Origin: Periweissella fabalis
GTDB taxonomy: Bacteria > Bacillota > Bacilli > Lactobacillales > Lactobacillaceae
NCBI RefSeq assembly: GCF_012396505.1
Contig: NZ_JAAXPN010000008.1
Coordinates: 1 to 64,000 of the forward strand
Direction: 5' to 3'
Length of the DNA stretch: 64,000 bases
Shown here: piece after piece, positions 47,922-57,669 of the stretch
Layout of the letters: each line of letters begins with the position of its first letter
Numbering within the stretch: position 1 is the stretch's first letter
Program-made: the position numbers and the translations under genes
Notes under the pieces: model-generated
Database searches by the model: none
Told to the model about the DNA's origin: nothing
Seen by the model: only the letters and a program-made list of their open reading frames with translations

Positions 47922-50012
47922 ATGAGAAATACAAAAGGATGGATTTTGCTTAGCAAAGTTGGTCATAAAATTGATGAAATATTTGGACCATTTTGGCGGC
48001 GATTTCAAATTAATCGTTGGATAATGGTAGCTATACTGGCACTAATTTTTATTAGTAGTGCATACTTAACATTTGAAGCCAAAACGGCTAATGTACGTGG
48101 CTTAAAAGCAGCTTTGTCACAAACAACAGTCGTATATGATAAAGATAATGATAAAGCAGGTACACTTTATTCACAAAAAGGTACCTTTGTTAATTTGAAT
48201 CAAATTTCACCTAATTTACAAAACGCAGTATTATCAACTGAAGATCGTAATTTCTATCATGAATATGGCTTTTCAGTAAAAGGAATTACGCGTGCAGCCT
48301 TATTAGCTGTCAAGAATAAAATATTGCGGCGTAACTATATTTCTGGTGGTGGTTCAACGATTACTCAGCAGTTAGTTAAAAATGCGTTGCTTTCACAAAA
48401 GCAAACTCTTGATCGAAAAGCACGTGAAATTTTCTTGTCAGTTGAAGTAGAAAATATCTATAGTAAGCAAGAAATTTTATCAATGTATTTAAATAATGCA
48501 TATTTTGGCCGCGGAATTTGGGGAGTTGAGGACGCATCCGAACGTTATTTTGGGGTACATGCAAGTCAACTAAGTGTTCCCCAAGCTGCTATGTTAGCTG
48601 CAATGCTTCGTTCACCAGTAATTTATGATCCAATTGCAAATCCTAAAAATGCGATGTCACGCCGTAATTTGGTCTTGGATTTAATGACTGAAAACAAGAA
48701 GTTATCAGATAAAGATGCACAGATATATCAAAGACAGCCGATTGATATCGTAAATAATTACAAACGTGAAGCGACTTATCAATACCCATGGTTTTTTGAT
48801 GCGGTTATTGATGAAGCAATTAATCGCTATGGTATTAGCGAAGCTGATATTATGAATCATGGCTATAAGATTTACACGACTTTAGGTCAGCGGTTACAAA
48901 CAGCAATGCAAACACAATTTGATGCACAATATAATTATCCAACACAAAATGTGCAGGCTGCTTCAGTTGCTGTTAATCCTAAAACAGGTGGGGTATTGGC
49001 AGTTGTTGGTGGCCGTGGAGAACATGTATTTCGAGGATTTGATCGTGCAACACAAATGAAGCGACAACCTGGTTCAACAATGAAACCACTGGCTGTTTAT
49101 GCACCAGCTGTTCAAAATGGTTATACGTATGATTCTAAGTTGAATGATCGCAAAAATTCTTATGGAACTAATAACTATACGCCAACGAATGAAAATGGCT
49201 TATATCAAGATACAATTCCAATGTACCAAGCACTGCAACAAAGTATTAATGTTCCAGCAGTATGGTTATTGCATAAAATCGGAATCGATAATGGCTTTGC
49301 AATGGCTCAAAAATTTGGGATGAATTTAAATGATAGTGATAAAAACTTGTCATTAGCATTAGGTGGGACACACTCGGGAGTTTCACCACTACAATTAGCA
49401 CAAGCATATAGTACCTTTGCAAATAATGGGGTGATGCAACATGCATACTTTATCCGTAAAATTGTTGATGCCTCAGGAAATGTTATTGTTGATAATACTA
49501 AACCAGCTTCAACACGTGTTATTTCACCGCGAACAGCTAACAAAATGACTAGCATGTTACAAGGAGTCTTTACTTACGGTACTGGTGCAACATCAAAGCC
49601 ATCTGGATATGCAATTGCTGGTAAAACAGGAACTACAGAAGATACTAAAAGTAGCATCGGCGGTTCAAATGATAAATGGGTTGTCGGCTATACACCAGAT
49701 ATCACAGTTGCGACATGGGAAGGTTACGATAATAATAAAATGGGGCAAAGTTTATCAGTAGACCCATCACAAAATGTAGGTGTTTTATTTAAGTCTGAAT
49801 TAACGGCCATGTTGCCTTATACAAAAGGAACCAAATTTAGCGTGCCTGATGTGAATACTTTAGTTGCTAAAGAAAATAGTAATAACAATGAGACGGATGG
49901 GATTATTAGTGATTTTACAAATAATGCTAAAAAAACAGTTGAACAAGGAGTCGATAAAGTTAAAGATCAAGCGAAAAATGTTTGGGACAAGGTTACAGGC
50001 TTGTTTAAATAA
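47922..50012 (+). CDS. class A penicillin-binding protein (PBP1A/2A type)
   Basis: 696 residues. Short cytoplasmic tail, membrane helix about 32-51, GT51 glycosyltransferase domain with catalytic Glu107 in LSTEDRNFYHEYG and GGSTITQQLVKN, and a transpeptidase domain with SxxK (S385-TMK, in QPGSTMKP), SIN (QQSINVPAVW) and KTG (AGKTGTTED). It polymerises and cross-links peptidoglycan. The last 60 residues are a charged Asn/Lys tail. One base after argR, so both are on one message. Confidence 0.95.
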   Translation: MRNTKGWILLSKVGHKIDEIFGPFWRRFQINRWIMVAILALIFISSAYLTFEAKTANVRGLKAALSQTTVVYDKDNDKAGTLYSQKGTFVNLNQISPNLQNAVLSTEDRNFYHEYGFSVKGITRAALLAVKNKILRRNYISGGGSTITQQLVKNALLSQKQTLDRKAREIFLSVEVENIYSKQEILSMYLNNAYFGRGIWGVEDASERYFGVHASQLSVPQAAMLAAMLRSPVIYDPIANPKNAMSRRNLVLDLMTENKKLSDKDAQIYQRQPIDIVNNYKREATYQYPWFFDAVIDEAINRYGISEADIMNHGYKIYTTLGQRLQTAMQTQFDAQYNYPTQNVQAASVAVNPKTGGVLAVVGGRGEHVFRGFDRATQMKRQPGSTMKPLAVYAPAVQNGYTYDSKLNDRKNSYGTNNYTPTNENGLYQDTIPMYQALQQSINVPAVWLLHKIGIDNGFAMAQKFGMNLNDSDKNLSLALGGTHSGVSPLQLAQAYSTFANNGVMQHAYFIRKIVDASGNVIVDNTKPASTRVISPRTANKMTSMLQGVFTYGTGATSKPSGYAIAGKTGTTEDTKSSIGGSNDKWVVGYTPDITVATWEGYDNNKMGQSLSVDPSQNVGVLFKSELTAMLPYTKGTKFSVPDVNTLVAKENSNNNETDGIISDFTNNAKKTVEQGVDKVKDQAKNVWDKVTGLFK

Positions 50013-50077
50013 ATTAGTAGAACCTAGTAGTTAAGACGTGTTATTATAAAAGTATACTTTTAGAAAAGGGTGATAAT

Positions 50078-50419
50078 ATGACTAATATCTATGATACAGC
50101 CAACCAGTTAGAACGTGATTTACGGACAACTGAACAATATCAAACACTTGAAAAAACTTTTGCTGCCATGAAAGCAGATGAGGTTTCATACACCGTCTTT
50201 AAAGAATTTCAAAATGCACAACTTGAAATTCAACGAATGATGAGTCAAGGGGAATCTCCTGATGAAGCTAAGATGCAAGAATGGCAAGAAATTGCAGCTA
50301 AGCTAGAAGAATATCCATTAGTTAAGGACTTGATGAAACAAGAACAAGCAATGGATACATTGATGCGAGAAATCAACGATATTGTAACTAAGCCAATGGC
50401 TGATCTTTACAAACAATAG
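50078..50419 (+). CDS. YlbF/YmcA family protein (YheA-like, DUF964)
   Basis: 113 residues, all-helical. IYDTANQLERDLRTTEQYQTLEKTFAAMKAD and LVKDLMKQEQAMDTLMREIN match the family. YlbF and YmcA partner in Bacillus to modulate RNase Y; YheA is a paralogue of unclear role. Its gene follows the PBP gene in other lactic acid bacteria as well. AAAGGGTGA precedes the ATG. Confidence 0.85.
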   Translation: MTNIYDTANQLERDLRTTEQYQTLEKTFAAMKADEVSYTVFKEFQNAQLEIQRMMSQGESPDEAKMQEWQEIAAKLEEYPLVKDLMKQEQAMDTLMREINDIVTKPMADLYKQ

Positions 50420-50421
50420 TA

Positions 50422-50453
50422 AAAAGCGGTAACTCCTAAGAGTTACCGCTTTT
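50422..50453. terminator. bidirectional terminator
   Basis: AAAGCGGTAACTC/GAGTTACCGCTTT stem with A tract and T tract on either side, serving yheA and the reverse-strand hydrolase. Confidence 0.85.
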
Positions 50454-50491
50454 CTTTATAATTTATTGATTTGTATTATTAAAAGATAATA

Positions 50492-51418
50492 TTAATTTAC
50501 GCGACCAGCAAAGCTAGGAGTAGCACCCATACCGCCATAAACAACACCACTTTGTGGGTTTAAAGCATTTACAAAGTTACCATTACCTAATGAAATTGCT
50601 ACGTGATAAACATCGCCACTTGCATTAGTCCAGAATAATAAATCTCCAGCTTGAGCTTGTGATACAGGAATACGAGTAGTTGCTGCAGCTTGAGCGCCAG
50701 ATTGGTGTGGTAATGTGATACCAACACTTTGGAAAGCAGCAGCAACAAGACCAGAACAGTCAAATTGATGTGAACGTACATTAGCAGCACCCCAAACATA
50801 TGTTGAGTTACCTACAAATTGACGAGCAAATTGGGCCGCTGCCGCTGCTGCATTTGATGAAGCAGGGACTGCAGTAGATGTTTGAGTAGGTGCTACGTTA
50901 GCAGCAGCTTTTGCAGCATAAGAGCTATTAGTACGTGATGAAGCCCCTGCCACTGGAGGAACTTGTTGTTGAGCAGATGCTTGTTGTTGAGCAGGTGCTT
51001 GTTGTTGAGCAGGTGCTTCTTTAAGCATAAGTTTTTGACCAACCATCAAATCATTAGGATTGCTTAATTTATTTGCAGCAGCAAGGCCAGAGATAGTTAA
51101 GTGATATTGTTGTGCAATAGCTGAAAGTGTATCTCCTGCTTTAACGGTAACAGCAGTTGGAACTGTTACTGTTTTTGCTGGGGCATTATTTTGAGCGTTG
51201 ATGTTAATTTCTTGACCAACGTATATTAAGTTAGGATTTGCAATTTTGTTTGCAGCTACTAAATCTGCAACAGAGGTGTTGTTTTCCTTGGCGATACCTG
51301 AAAGTGTATCGCCACCTTTAATAGTTTGAGTATCGGCATTGGCAATATTAGCGACACCGCTCAAAGTGAGTAAAGTTGTTAATGAACCGATAATTGAGGA
51401 TTTTACTGATTTTTTCAT
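50492..51418 (-). CDS. secreted LysM and NlpC/P60 cell-wall hydrolase
   Basis: 308 residues. Signal peptide (cleavage near ANA-D, residues 27-30), LysM1 (about 31-73, [16 protein letters not shown]), LysM2 (about 88-132, [16 protein letters not shown]), a Gln/Ala/Pro-rich spacer with three 6-residue repeats APAQQQ (135-152), then a C40 peptidase domain with Cys221 (FDCSGLV) and His272 ([10 protein letters not shown]) plus Asn284 as the likely third residue. It binds wall glycan and cuts peptide stems. Own promoter upstream on the minus strand; AAGGAGA site. Confidence 0.93.
   Translation of the reverse strand: MKKSVKSSIIGSLTTLLTLSGVANIANADTQTIKGGDTLSGIAKENNTSVADLVAANKIANPNLIYVGQEININAQNNAPAKTVTVPTAVTVKAGDTLSAIAQQYHLTISGLAAANKLSNPNDLMVGQKLMLKEAPAQQQAPAQQQASAQQQVPPVAGASSRTNSSYAAKAAANVAPTQTSTAVPASSNAAAAAAQFARQFVGNSTYVWGAANVRSHQFDCSGLVAAAFQSVGITLPHQSGAQAAATTRIPVSQAQAGDLLFWTNASGDVYHVAISLGNGNFVNALNPQSGVVYGGMGATPSFAGRVN
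50962..51018 (-). repeat. tandem 18-bp repeats within the hydrolase gene
   Basis: Three near-identical units of the type GCTTGTTGTTGAGCAGGT (plus strand) encode the APAQQQ spacer; the copy number could vary between strains. Confidence 0.8.
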
Positions 51419-51689
51419 GTTTAATATAGTCTCCTTGAAATTTACGATGCAGATAAATTTCTTTTTTTATAATATGCTTTGCATCTGAGATTAAATATAC
51501 CCTTTAAATGTTACTAATAAACTGTTATCACGTTATGTTTTTATGACATATATTTCACAAACGTTTCATTTTTCAAATCAAGCAAAATCTGCTAACATTA
51601 ATTAGCTAGGCATTGTTATTCTACCTACATTTATGTAGAATAATATGGAGTGGATTTTTAAAGAACGTTAGTTAAAGGAAGAAATATAA

Positions 51690-52634
51690 ATGAAAAAGAA
51701 GCAAAAGCTAGGTATGATTGCAATCATTGCAATGATGCTGGTATTTTTAAGTGGCTGTGTCCGAGTTAAAAATATCAATCATGAAGAAATTCCTTACGGT
51801 TTTGTCTGGAATTATTTAGGACACCCGCTTGAACAATTGATGAATATGATTGCAGGATTCTTCGGTGGTGTTCATGCTCCAAATGCCGTTGGTTTTGCAA
51901 TTATGATCTTAACAATTATTGTCCGACTTGTTTTGTTACCAATGATGGTTTCACAACAACATAAGGCAACAATTCAGCAGGAAAAGATGGGGATGTTACG
52001 TCCGCAACTTGAAAAATTACAGGATTTAGCCAAAAATGCGGAAACTCCAGAACAACGAACTGCTGCCTCAGCAGCAACAATGCAAGTTTATCGTGAGAAT
52101 AATGTCTCGTTAACTGGTGGAATTGGTTGTTTACCGTTAGTAATCCAATTACCAATTTTTTCTGGGTTATATGCGGCCATACGATACTCACCTTCATTGT
52201 CAGACTCATCATTTTTTGGTATTGCATTAAAGCATTCAAGCCCAATCTTAGCAATTTTAGCCTTTGTAGTGTACTTAGCTCAAGGTTACTTAATGATTTT
52301 AGGAGTTCCTGAAGAGCAAAAGAAAATGATGCGGACTACAATGTTACTAAGCCCAGTAATGATTTTAATCTTCTCTTGGTCAACAAGTGCTGGTTTAGGA
52401 CTGTACTTCTTTGTCGGCGGACTGTTTGCTGTTATTCAAACACTTATTATTAATATTTTGCGACCACGAATCCAAGCACATGTTGCTGAAAATTTTGTGG
52501 TTAAAAATGTGGCTGATGATATTATTAAAAATATTAAAAGCCAGGCACCATCTGCAACAAATACACCAACAAATAACGATAATTCTACAAATGATAATTC
52601 TAAGCGTAATGCTGGAAAACAAAATCACAAGTAG
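51690..52634 (+). CDS. yidC: membrane insertase YidC/OxaA, lipoprotein type
   Basis: 314 residues. Lipobox LSGC with Cys23, then five membrane segments; conserved Arg of the hydrophilic groove in IIVRLVLLPMMV and the GGIGCLPLVIQLPIFSGLYAAI loop. It inserts proteins into the membrane with or without SecYEG. Not next to rnpA, so it is probably the second YidC paralogue (YidC2) that lies near RNA methyltransferase genes in lactobacilli. Polar Asn/Thr/Lys tail. AAAGGAAG site. Confidence 0.92.
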   Translation: MKKKQKLGMIAIIAMMLVFLSGCVRVKNINHEEIPYGFVWNYLGHPLEQLMNMIAGFFGGVHAPNAVGFAIMILTIIVRLVLLPMMVSQQHKATIQQEKMGMLRPQLEKLQDLAKNAETPEQRTAASAATMQVYRENNVSLTGGIGCLPLVIQLPIFSGLYAAIRYSPSLSDSSFFGIALKHSSPILAILAFVVYLAQGYLMILGVPEEQKKMMRTTMLLSPVMILIFSWSTSAGLGLYFFVGGLFAVIQTLIINILRPRIQAHVAENFVVKNVADDIIKNIKSQAPSATNTPTNNDNSTNDNSKRNAGKQNHK

Positions 52635-52657
52635 GGTATCAAAAAAACGAAATTTAG

Positions 52658-52695
52658 AAATTCGCTAGATTCACGTGAGTCTAACGAATTTTTTA
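52658..52695 (+). terminator. terminator after yidC
   Basis: AAATTCGCTAGATTCAC pairs with GTGAGTCTAACGAATTT (one mismatch, one G-T) and T7. Confidence 0.8.
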
Positions 52696-52743
52696 TTATT
52701 AAAATATGTTACACTAGCATTAATGAAAAGGACGGATACAACA

Positions 52744-53511
52744 ATGGAAAAAATTACAAGTAAACAAAATGCCCGTGTTAAAGCATGGGCTAAGTTAGCA
52801 ACAAAAAAAGGTCGTGAGGCAAGTGGTACATATCTACTAGATGGTTGGCACTTAGTTCAAGAAGCGTTGAACCATAAGGCAAAGTTTCACGCAATTATCG
52901 TAACCGAAGAGTTACTTACTGAGCACCAAGAAGAATTTCCACTTGGAGTACCTGTATTTGTGGTACCAACTGACATTGCCAAATTTATTGGTGATACTGT
53001 AACACCACAAGGGATTTTTGCTGAAGTTACGCTCCCTGAAAAGACTTTTGATCCAAGTTATGTTCATGATGGTGCTTGGCTATTACTAGATGCCATTCAA
53101 GATCCCGGTAACATTGGAACGATGGTTCGGACAGCTGATGCAGCTGGTTTTCGTGGTGTTGTACTTGGCGAAGGATCTGCAGATGTCTTTGGGCCAAAAG
53201 TTGTTCGTGCAATGCAAGGTAGTCAGTTCCACTTAGAAGTTTTAAAGGGTGATTTAACTACTTGGACAGAGGCATTACAATCTAATAATATTCCAGTCTA
53301 TGGATCAGAATTGAATCCAGAAGCTAAAAATTACCGTGAAATTGATCCTAGCCTTGATTTTGCCTTGATTATGGGTAATGAAGGACAAGGCATGGCAGCT
53401 GAGTTAGCTACAAAAACGACGGCCAACCTGTATATTCCAATTACTGGAGATGCTGAATCTCTAAATGTAGGGGTCGCTGCTGGTGTCTTGATGTTTGCTT
53501 TAAAACTTTAA
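52744..53511 (+). CDS. TrmH-family RNA 2'-O-methyltransferase
   Basis: 255 residues. N-terminal substrate-binding domain (KITSKQNARVKAWAKLATKK) and SPOUT domain with the three motifs: AIQDPGNIGTMVRTADAAG, ALIMGNEGQGMA and SLNVGVAAGVLMFAL. It methylates a ribose in rRNA or tRNA; the exact site is unknown (SpoU/YsgA type). The ATG at 52744 has AAAGGA upstream; an in-frame alternative at 52723 lacks it. Confidence 0.9.
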   Translation: MEKITSKQNARVKAWAKLATKKGREASGTYLLDGWHLVQEALNHKAKFHAIIVTEELLTEHQEEFPLGVPVFVVPTDIAKFIGDTVTPQGIFAEVTLPEKTFDPSYVHDGAWLLLDAIQDPGNIGTMVRTADAAGFRGVVLGEGSADVFGPKVVRAMQGSQFHLEVLKGDLTTWTEALQSNNIPVYGSELNPEAKNYREIDPSLDFALIMGNEGQGMAAELATKTTANLYIPITGDAESLNVGVAAGVLMFALKL

Positions 53512-53516
53512 TAAAC

Positions 53517-53554
53517 AAAAAATCCTGTAGGAAGTTATTCTTACAGGATTTTTA
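53517..53554 (+). terminator. terminator after the RNA methyltransferase
   Basis: AAAATCCTGTAGGAA pairs with TTCTTACAGGATTTTT around a short loop, with a T-rich tail. Confidence 0.85.
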
Positions 53555-53689
53555 TTTTTAGCGTTAATAGACATAATGTATAATGACTGTGACTTTTAGC
53601 AAACATATAGTAACATTAGATACAAGAGATGGTAAGAGGATGGCTAAAGTTAAATCTAATAAAATTTATATTGAATAGAGGTAGATAGT

Positions 53690-55225
53690 ATGGAATTTAT
53701 TATCGGAGTAGATTTAGGAACTACATCTACAAAAGTTGTTTTGTTTGATTTAGATGGTCAAGTCCATGGCTATGTGAATAAATTATACCCATTGTACCAA
53801 GAACTTCCAGATATGGCAGAGGAAGATCCTGAAGAAATTTTCCAAGCGGTTCTAGATGGTATTCGAGAGGTAGTTCAAAAGACTAACCAGCAGACAGATA
53901 GTATTCGCGCCGTTTCATTTTCAAGTGCGATGCACAGTTTGATTGCCTTGGATAGAGAATTTAAACCACTGACGCGTGTACTAACATGGGCTGATAATCG
54001 AGCAGAACATTATGCAAACGAATTAAAAGCTAGTGGAATTGGCCAAGAAATATATGCTAAAACTGGCACACCAATCCATCCCATGTCACCATTAGCTAAA
54101 TTACTATGGTTAAAAGCTGAAAAGGCTGATATATATAATATTACTGCACACTATATGGGGATTAAAGAGTATATCTTTTACCGATTACTGCATGTTAATA
54201 AAGTTGATTATTCAATTGCTAATGCAATGGGGTTATTTAACATTTTTAACCTTGACTGGGATGAACAAGCATTGGCAGTTACTGGAATTTCACGAGAACA
54301 ATTACCTAAACTCGTTGCTCCAACGGAATATGTTACAGGGTTGCAGCCTGATTTAGCTAAATTTATGGGGTTAGCTCAAGATGTACCATTTGTGTTTGGT
54401 GCTTCGGATGGTACATTATCTAATTTAGGGGTAAACGCAATTAAACCTGGGGTGGTAGCAGTAACAATTGGTACCTCAGGAGCAGTCCGTGTTGTAACTA
54501 ATAAGCCGGTAATTGATCCTAAAGGACGTACTTTTACATATTACTTAGACGAAGGTATGTGGGTTGTAGGTGGACCAGTTAATAATGGTGGTGTTGTATT
54601 CCGATGGGCTCGTGATAACATGTTTGATGCGGAAAAGAGCACTGCTAAATTATTAAATATGGATGCATATGATTTATTAACAAAAGTTGCAGATAAGGTA
54701 CCTGCAGGAGCAGATGGCTTGATTTTTCATCCATATCTTGGTGGCGAACGAGCACCTATTTGGGATGCTAATGCTCGTGGTTCTTTCTTTGGCTTAACAC
54801 AAAATCATACACGAGCCCATATGTTACGTGCCGTTTTAGAAGGAATTGTTTATAACCTGTACTCGGTAACACTTGCATTAGAAGAAGTTGTTGGTAAGCC
54901 AAATTCAATTCAAGCAACAGGGGGCTTTGCACGTTCAGCACTTTGGCGTCAAATGCTAGCGGATATCTTTGAACAGCCAGTTACTATTCCAGATTCATTT
55001 GAATCTTCAGCATTAGGTGCAGCAGTTGTTGCGATGAAAGCACTTGGGATTATTGATTCGTATGATATAATGGCGAAAGTTATTGGTACAACCAAGACAT
55101 ATCAACCCAATCCGGAAAATTATGAAGCATATCGTGATCTAATGCCTATTTATATTCGTCTTGATCGGCAATTAGAATCAGAATATGAAGCCATTGCCGA
55201 CTATCAACGTAAGCATATTAAATAA
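53690..55225 (+). CDS. gntK: gluconate kinase, FGGY family
   Basis: 511 residues. N-terminal FIIGVDLGTTSTKVVLFDLDG (phosphate-1), SAMHSLIALD in the substrate pocket, and C-terminal FGGY signature region GGFARSALWRQMLADIF. The sequence is closest to gluconokinases of the FGGY type; a xylulokinase is the alternative. It makes 6-phosphogluconate, feeding the phosphoketolase route in heterofermenters. No gnt regulator or permease gene adjoins it. GAGGTAG precedes the ATG. Confidence 0.85.
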   Translation: MEFIIGVDLGTTSTKVVLFDLDGQVHGYVNKLYPLYQELPDMAEEDPEEIFQAVLDGIREVVQKTNQQTDSIRAVSFSSAMHSLIALDREFKPLTRVLTWADNRAEHYANELKASGIGQEIYAKTGTPIHPMSPLAKLLWLKAEKADIYNITAHYMGIKEYIFYRLLHVNKVDYSIANAMGLFNIFNLDWDEQALAVTGISREQLPKLVAPTEYVTGLQPDLAKFMGLAQDVPFVFGASDGTLSNLGVNAIKPGVVAVTIGTSGAVRVVTNKPVIDPKGRTFTYYLDEGMWVVGGPVNNGGVVFRWARDNMFDAEKSTAKLLNMDAYDLLTKVADKVPAGADGLIFHPYLGGERAPIWDANARGSFFGLTQNHTRAHMLRAVLEGIVYNLYSVTLALEEVVGKPNSIQATGGFARSALWRQMLADIFEQPVTIPDSFESSALGAAVVAMKALGIIDSYDIMAKVIGTTKTYQPNPENYEAYRDLMPIYIRLDRQLESEYEAIADYQRKHIK

Positions 55226-55311
55226 TTAAACGTCATAGTTGCCTTTATAAACTGGAATAATGTATGATTAGCTTAGTGACTGGTTTTATGTTTAGAAGGT
55301 GAGGTACACAT

Positions 55312-55794
55312 TTGAAAAAAGTAAATTGGCGTGATGACGAAGAATATAAAATGTATGTGGCTGATTTATTAAGCCGCCCGGAAGTCTTACGCTTACAAAA
55401 TTACGTTCAACACCATCATTCAGATCGTTTAACGCATTCGATTTCAGTCTCATATCAAAGTTATCTTTGGGCTAAAAAATTAAATTTAAATGCGCAAGCA
55501 GTTGCACGAGCAGGTTTGTTGCATGATTTATTTTATTATGATTGGCGTGAAACTAAATTTGAATTAGGTACCCATGCCTATATTCATCCGCGTGTATCCT
55601 TGCGAAATGCAGAAAAATTAACTACCTTGAGTCCGATGGAACGAGATATTATTTTAAAACACATGTTTGGTGCAACCCTTGAATTACCACAGTATCGAGA
55701 AAGCTTTTTGGTTGATATGGTGGACAACGTAGCAGCATTGCAAGAATATTTTGCTCCTAAGTGGCATGCTGTTAAAACACGATTTAACTGGTGA
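55312..55794 (+). CDS. HD-domain hydrolase
   Basis: 160 residues, TTG start with AAGGTGAGG upstream. HD-superfamily motifs: His42 in THSISVSYQ, His71-Asp72 in GLLHDLFYYDW and Asp in VDMVDNVAAL. Related to predicted metal-dependent phosphohydrolases of unknown substrate. It ends 128 bases before the HxlR regulator; nothing links the two except proximity. Confidence 0.75.
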   Translation: MKKVNWRDDEEYKMYVADLLSRPEVLRLQNYVQHHHSDRLTHSISVSYQSYLWAKKLNLNAQAVARAGLLHDLFYYDWRETKFELGTHAYIHPRVSLRNAEKLTTLSPMERDIILKHMFGATLELPQYRESFLVDMVDNVAALQEYFAPKWHAVKTRFNW

Positions 55795-55871
55795 CTGATG
55801 GTATGATAAAATTAATGTTTTGGGATTTTGGCAATGTAAAATTTTGACACGCATGCTATAATCATAGTTGA

Positions 55872-55895
55872 CTAAAAGTAAGTGAATTACTTTAG
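55872..55895 (+). promoter_or_regulatory. inverted repeat upstream of the HxlR regulator (operator candidate)
   Basis: AAAGTAA-GTGAA-TTACTTT is a perfect 7-base inverted repeat (55875-55893), extended to CTAAA...TTTAG with one extra base in the left arm. A TATAAT at 55857-55862 precedes it. Palindromic autoregulatory sites are usual for HxlR/YodB proteins. Confidence 0.5.
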
Positions 55896-55922
55896 AGTAT
55901 ATTATGAAAGAAAGTTGTAGGT

Positions 55923-56261
55923 ATGGATGAAATGGAAATAAAAGAAGATATTAAACTTTGTCCGAAGTTCATGAAAACTTTCGAAATTCTAGGTCGTAAA
56001 TGGAATGGTTTAATTATTGAAGTTCTTTTAAATAATGGACCTTCACGTTTTAAGGATTTGACGGGCGCGGTTTGTACATGCTCGGATCGAGTTTTAGTAG
56101 AACGATTGAAAGAGTTAGAAGAAGAAGGTTTAGTTGAACGCCGGACGTATGTAGATTCAGCTTTAATTGAATATGCATTAACTGAACGTGGTGAAGCTAT
56201 GCGCCCATTAATGGACGAAATCCATCAATGGGCTGATGTAACCTACGCAACAGAAGCTTAA
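55923..56261 (+). CDS. HxlR-family regulator, YodB-like
   Basis: 112 residues, winged helix-turn-helix. CPKFMKTFEILGRKWNGLIIEVLL (13-36) matches YodB, whose N-terminal Cys senses quinones and diamide; Cys13 is at the same place. SDRVLVERLKELEEEGLVERR is the recognition region. Unlike YodB there are no C-terminal cysteines, but a Cys51-x-Cys53 pair (AVCTCSD) lies at the start of the recognition helix. Redox sensing is therefore plausible but unproven. The ribosome site is weak (GTAGGT); an ATG at 55932 is an alternative start. Confidence 0.8.
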   Translation: MDEMEIKEDIKLCPKFMKTFEILGRKWNGLIIEVLLNNGPSRFKDLTGAVCTCSDRVLVERLKELEEEGLVERRTYVDSALIEYALTERGEAMRPLMDEIHQWADVTYATEA

Positions 56262-56293
56262 AAAAAGATTGGCTATTGTAGCCAATCTTTTTT
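56261..56293 (+). terminator. terminator after the HxlR regulator
   Basis: AAAAAAGATTGGCTA/TAGCCAATCTTTTTT hairpin. The interval to pheS holds this, a TATAAT at 56335-56340 and the T-box. Confidence 0.92.
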
Positions 56294-56388
56294 ATTATGT
56301 TCAAAATAAAGCTGAAGGTAACTTATAGATATGGTATAATGGCTAAAATATAGAAGCGTTGAAAAGAAATAGTAAAATTAATAATTAA

Positions 56389-56592
56389 TCAAGGGAGTCG
56401 TTAGCGTGACTGGAACTAACGATATTAAAATAATTAATTTGAATTCACTCTTGGAGCAATAATTGGAACGATTTATTCGGTAACAATTATCGAGTGTCAC
56501 TCGTTACGTGATAATTGAGTAGTCAATTGACTAAAAATGGGTGGTACCACGGTGAAGCGTCCCTGTGTAATTTTTTACACAGGGACTTTTTT
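56389..56592 (+). promoter_or_regulatory. T-box leader of pheST
   Basis: Stem I base TCAAGGG (56389-56395) pairs with CTCTTGG (56448-56454, two G-T pairs), with the specifier TTC (56444-56446, phenylalanine) just inside. T-box sequence TGGGTGGTACCACGG at 56538-56552, then a perfect 12-bp terminator stem GTCCCTGTGTAA/TTACACAGGGAC (56559-56570/56575-56586) and T6. Confidence 0.92.
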
Positions 56593-56622
56593 GACGTGAG
56601 AACAATAAAAAAGGAGTATCAT

Positions 56623-57654
56623 ATGTCACTTCAAGATCGTTTAAATGAATTAAAAGCAACTGTATTGACGCAAATTAACACTACCGATCATCTAGATCAT
56701 CTTAACGAAATTCGTGTTAATACTTTAGGGAAAAAAGGACCAATTACCGAAGTATTACGTGGAATGAAAGACATTTCTGCCGAGGAACGTCCAGTTATTG
56801 GCGCGTTTGCAAATGAAATTCGTGACTTATTAAAAGATGCATTGGAACTTAAAAAAGCTGAATTAGAAAATTTAGCATTAAATGCACAATTAGCTGCTGA
56901 AAAAATTGATGTCAGCCTACCAGGTACTGATTTTGAACCTGGACATGCACATGTTATTCAACAAATTATCGAACAACTTGAAAATCAATTCTTAGGAATG
57001 GGCTACCAAATCGCCGAAGGGCCTGAAGTTGAAGAAGATAAATATAACTTTGAAATGATGAACTTGCCTAAAGATCATCCAGCCCGTGATATGCAAGATA
57101 CATTTTACATTACGCCTGAAATTTTGATGCGAACGCAAACATCACCTGTTCAAGCACGCACAATGGAAAAACATGATTTTACTCAAGGTGCATTGAAAAT
57201 GATTTCACCAGGCCGAGTATATCGTCGTGACACTGATGATGCGACGCACTCACACCAATTCCATCAAGTAGAAGGATTGGTAATTGATAAGCATATAACA
57301 ATGGCTGATTTAAAGGGAACTTTACTTAAAGTAGCGCAAGAATTATTTGGTGAAAAACATCAAATTCGATTACGACCATCATACTTCCCATTTACTGAGC
57401 CTTCAGTTGAGGTTGATGTATCGTGGAATGATGTTGATGAAAATACGAAGCCAGAAGATATTGAATGGATTGAAGTATTAGGAGCTGGAATGGTTCATCC
57501 AAATGTTTTAAAAATGGCTGGGGTTGATCCAGAAGTTTATGGTGGATTTGCCTTTGGACTTGGACCTGATCGTTTTGCAATGTTGAAATATGGCGTCGAT
57601 GATATCCGTAACTTCTATTTAAATGATGTACGGTTCTTATCTCAATTTAAATAA
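56623..57654 (+). CDS. pheS: phenylalanyl-tRNA synthetase alpha subunit
   Basis: 343 residues. N-terminal coiled coil that grips tRNA (residues 1-85), class II core with motif 2 region [26 protein letters not shown] and motif 3 [34 protein letters not shown] forms the Phe pocket. AAGGAG precedes ATG 56623; an earlier in-frame ATG lies inside the T-box terminator and is rejected. Makes an alpha2-beta2 enzyme with PheT. Confidence 0.97.
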   Translation: MSLQDRLNELKATVLTQINTTDHLDHLNEIRVNTLGKKGPITEVLRGMKDISAEERPVIGAFANEIRDLLKDALELKKAELENLALNAQLAAEKIDVSLPGTDFEPGHAHVIQQIIEQLENQFLGMGYQIAEGPEVEEDKYNFEMMNLPKDHPARDMQDTFYITPEILMRTQTSPVQARTMEKHDFTQGALKMISPGRVYRRDTDDATHSHQFHQVEGLVIDKHITMADLKGTLLKVAQELFGEKHQIRLRPSYFPFTEPSVEVDVSWNDVDENTKPEDIEWIEVLGAGMVHPNVLKMAGVDPEVYGGFAFGLGPDRFAMLKYGVDDIRNFYLNDVRFLSQFK

Positions 57655-57669
57655 AAAGGAGTCAAACAA

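Noticed and set aside
53640-53682. Small frame MAKVKSNKIYIE before the gluconate kinase gene
   Set aside because: Only 12 codons, ribosome site too close to the ATG, no similarity to a GntR regulator that I can recognise.
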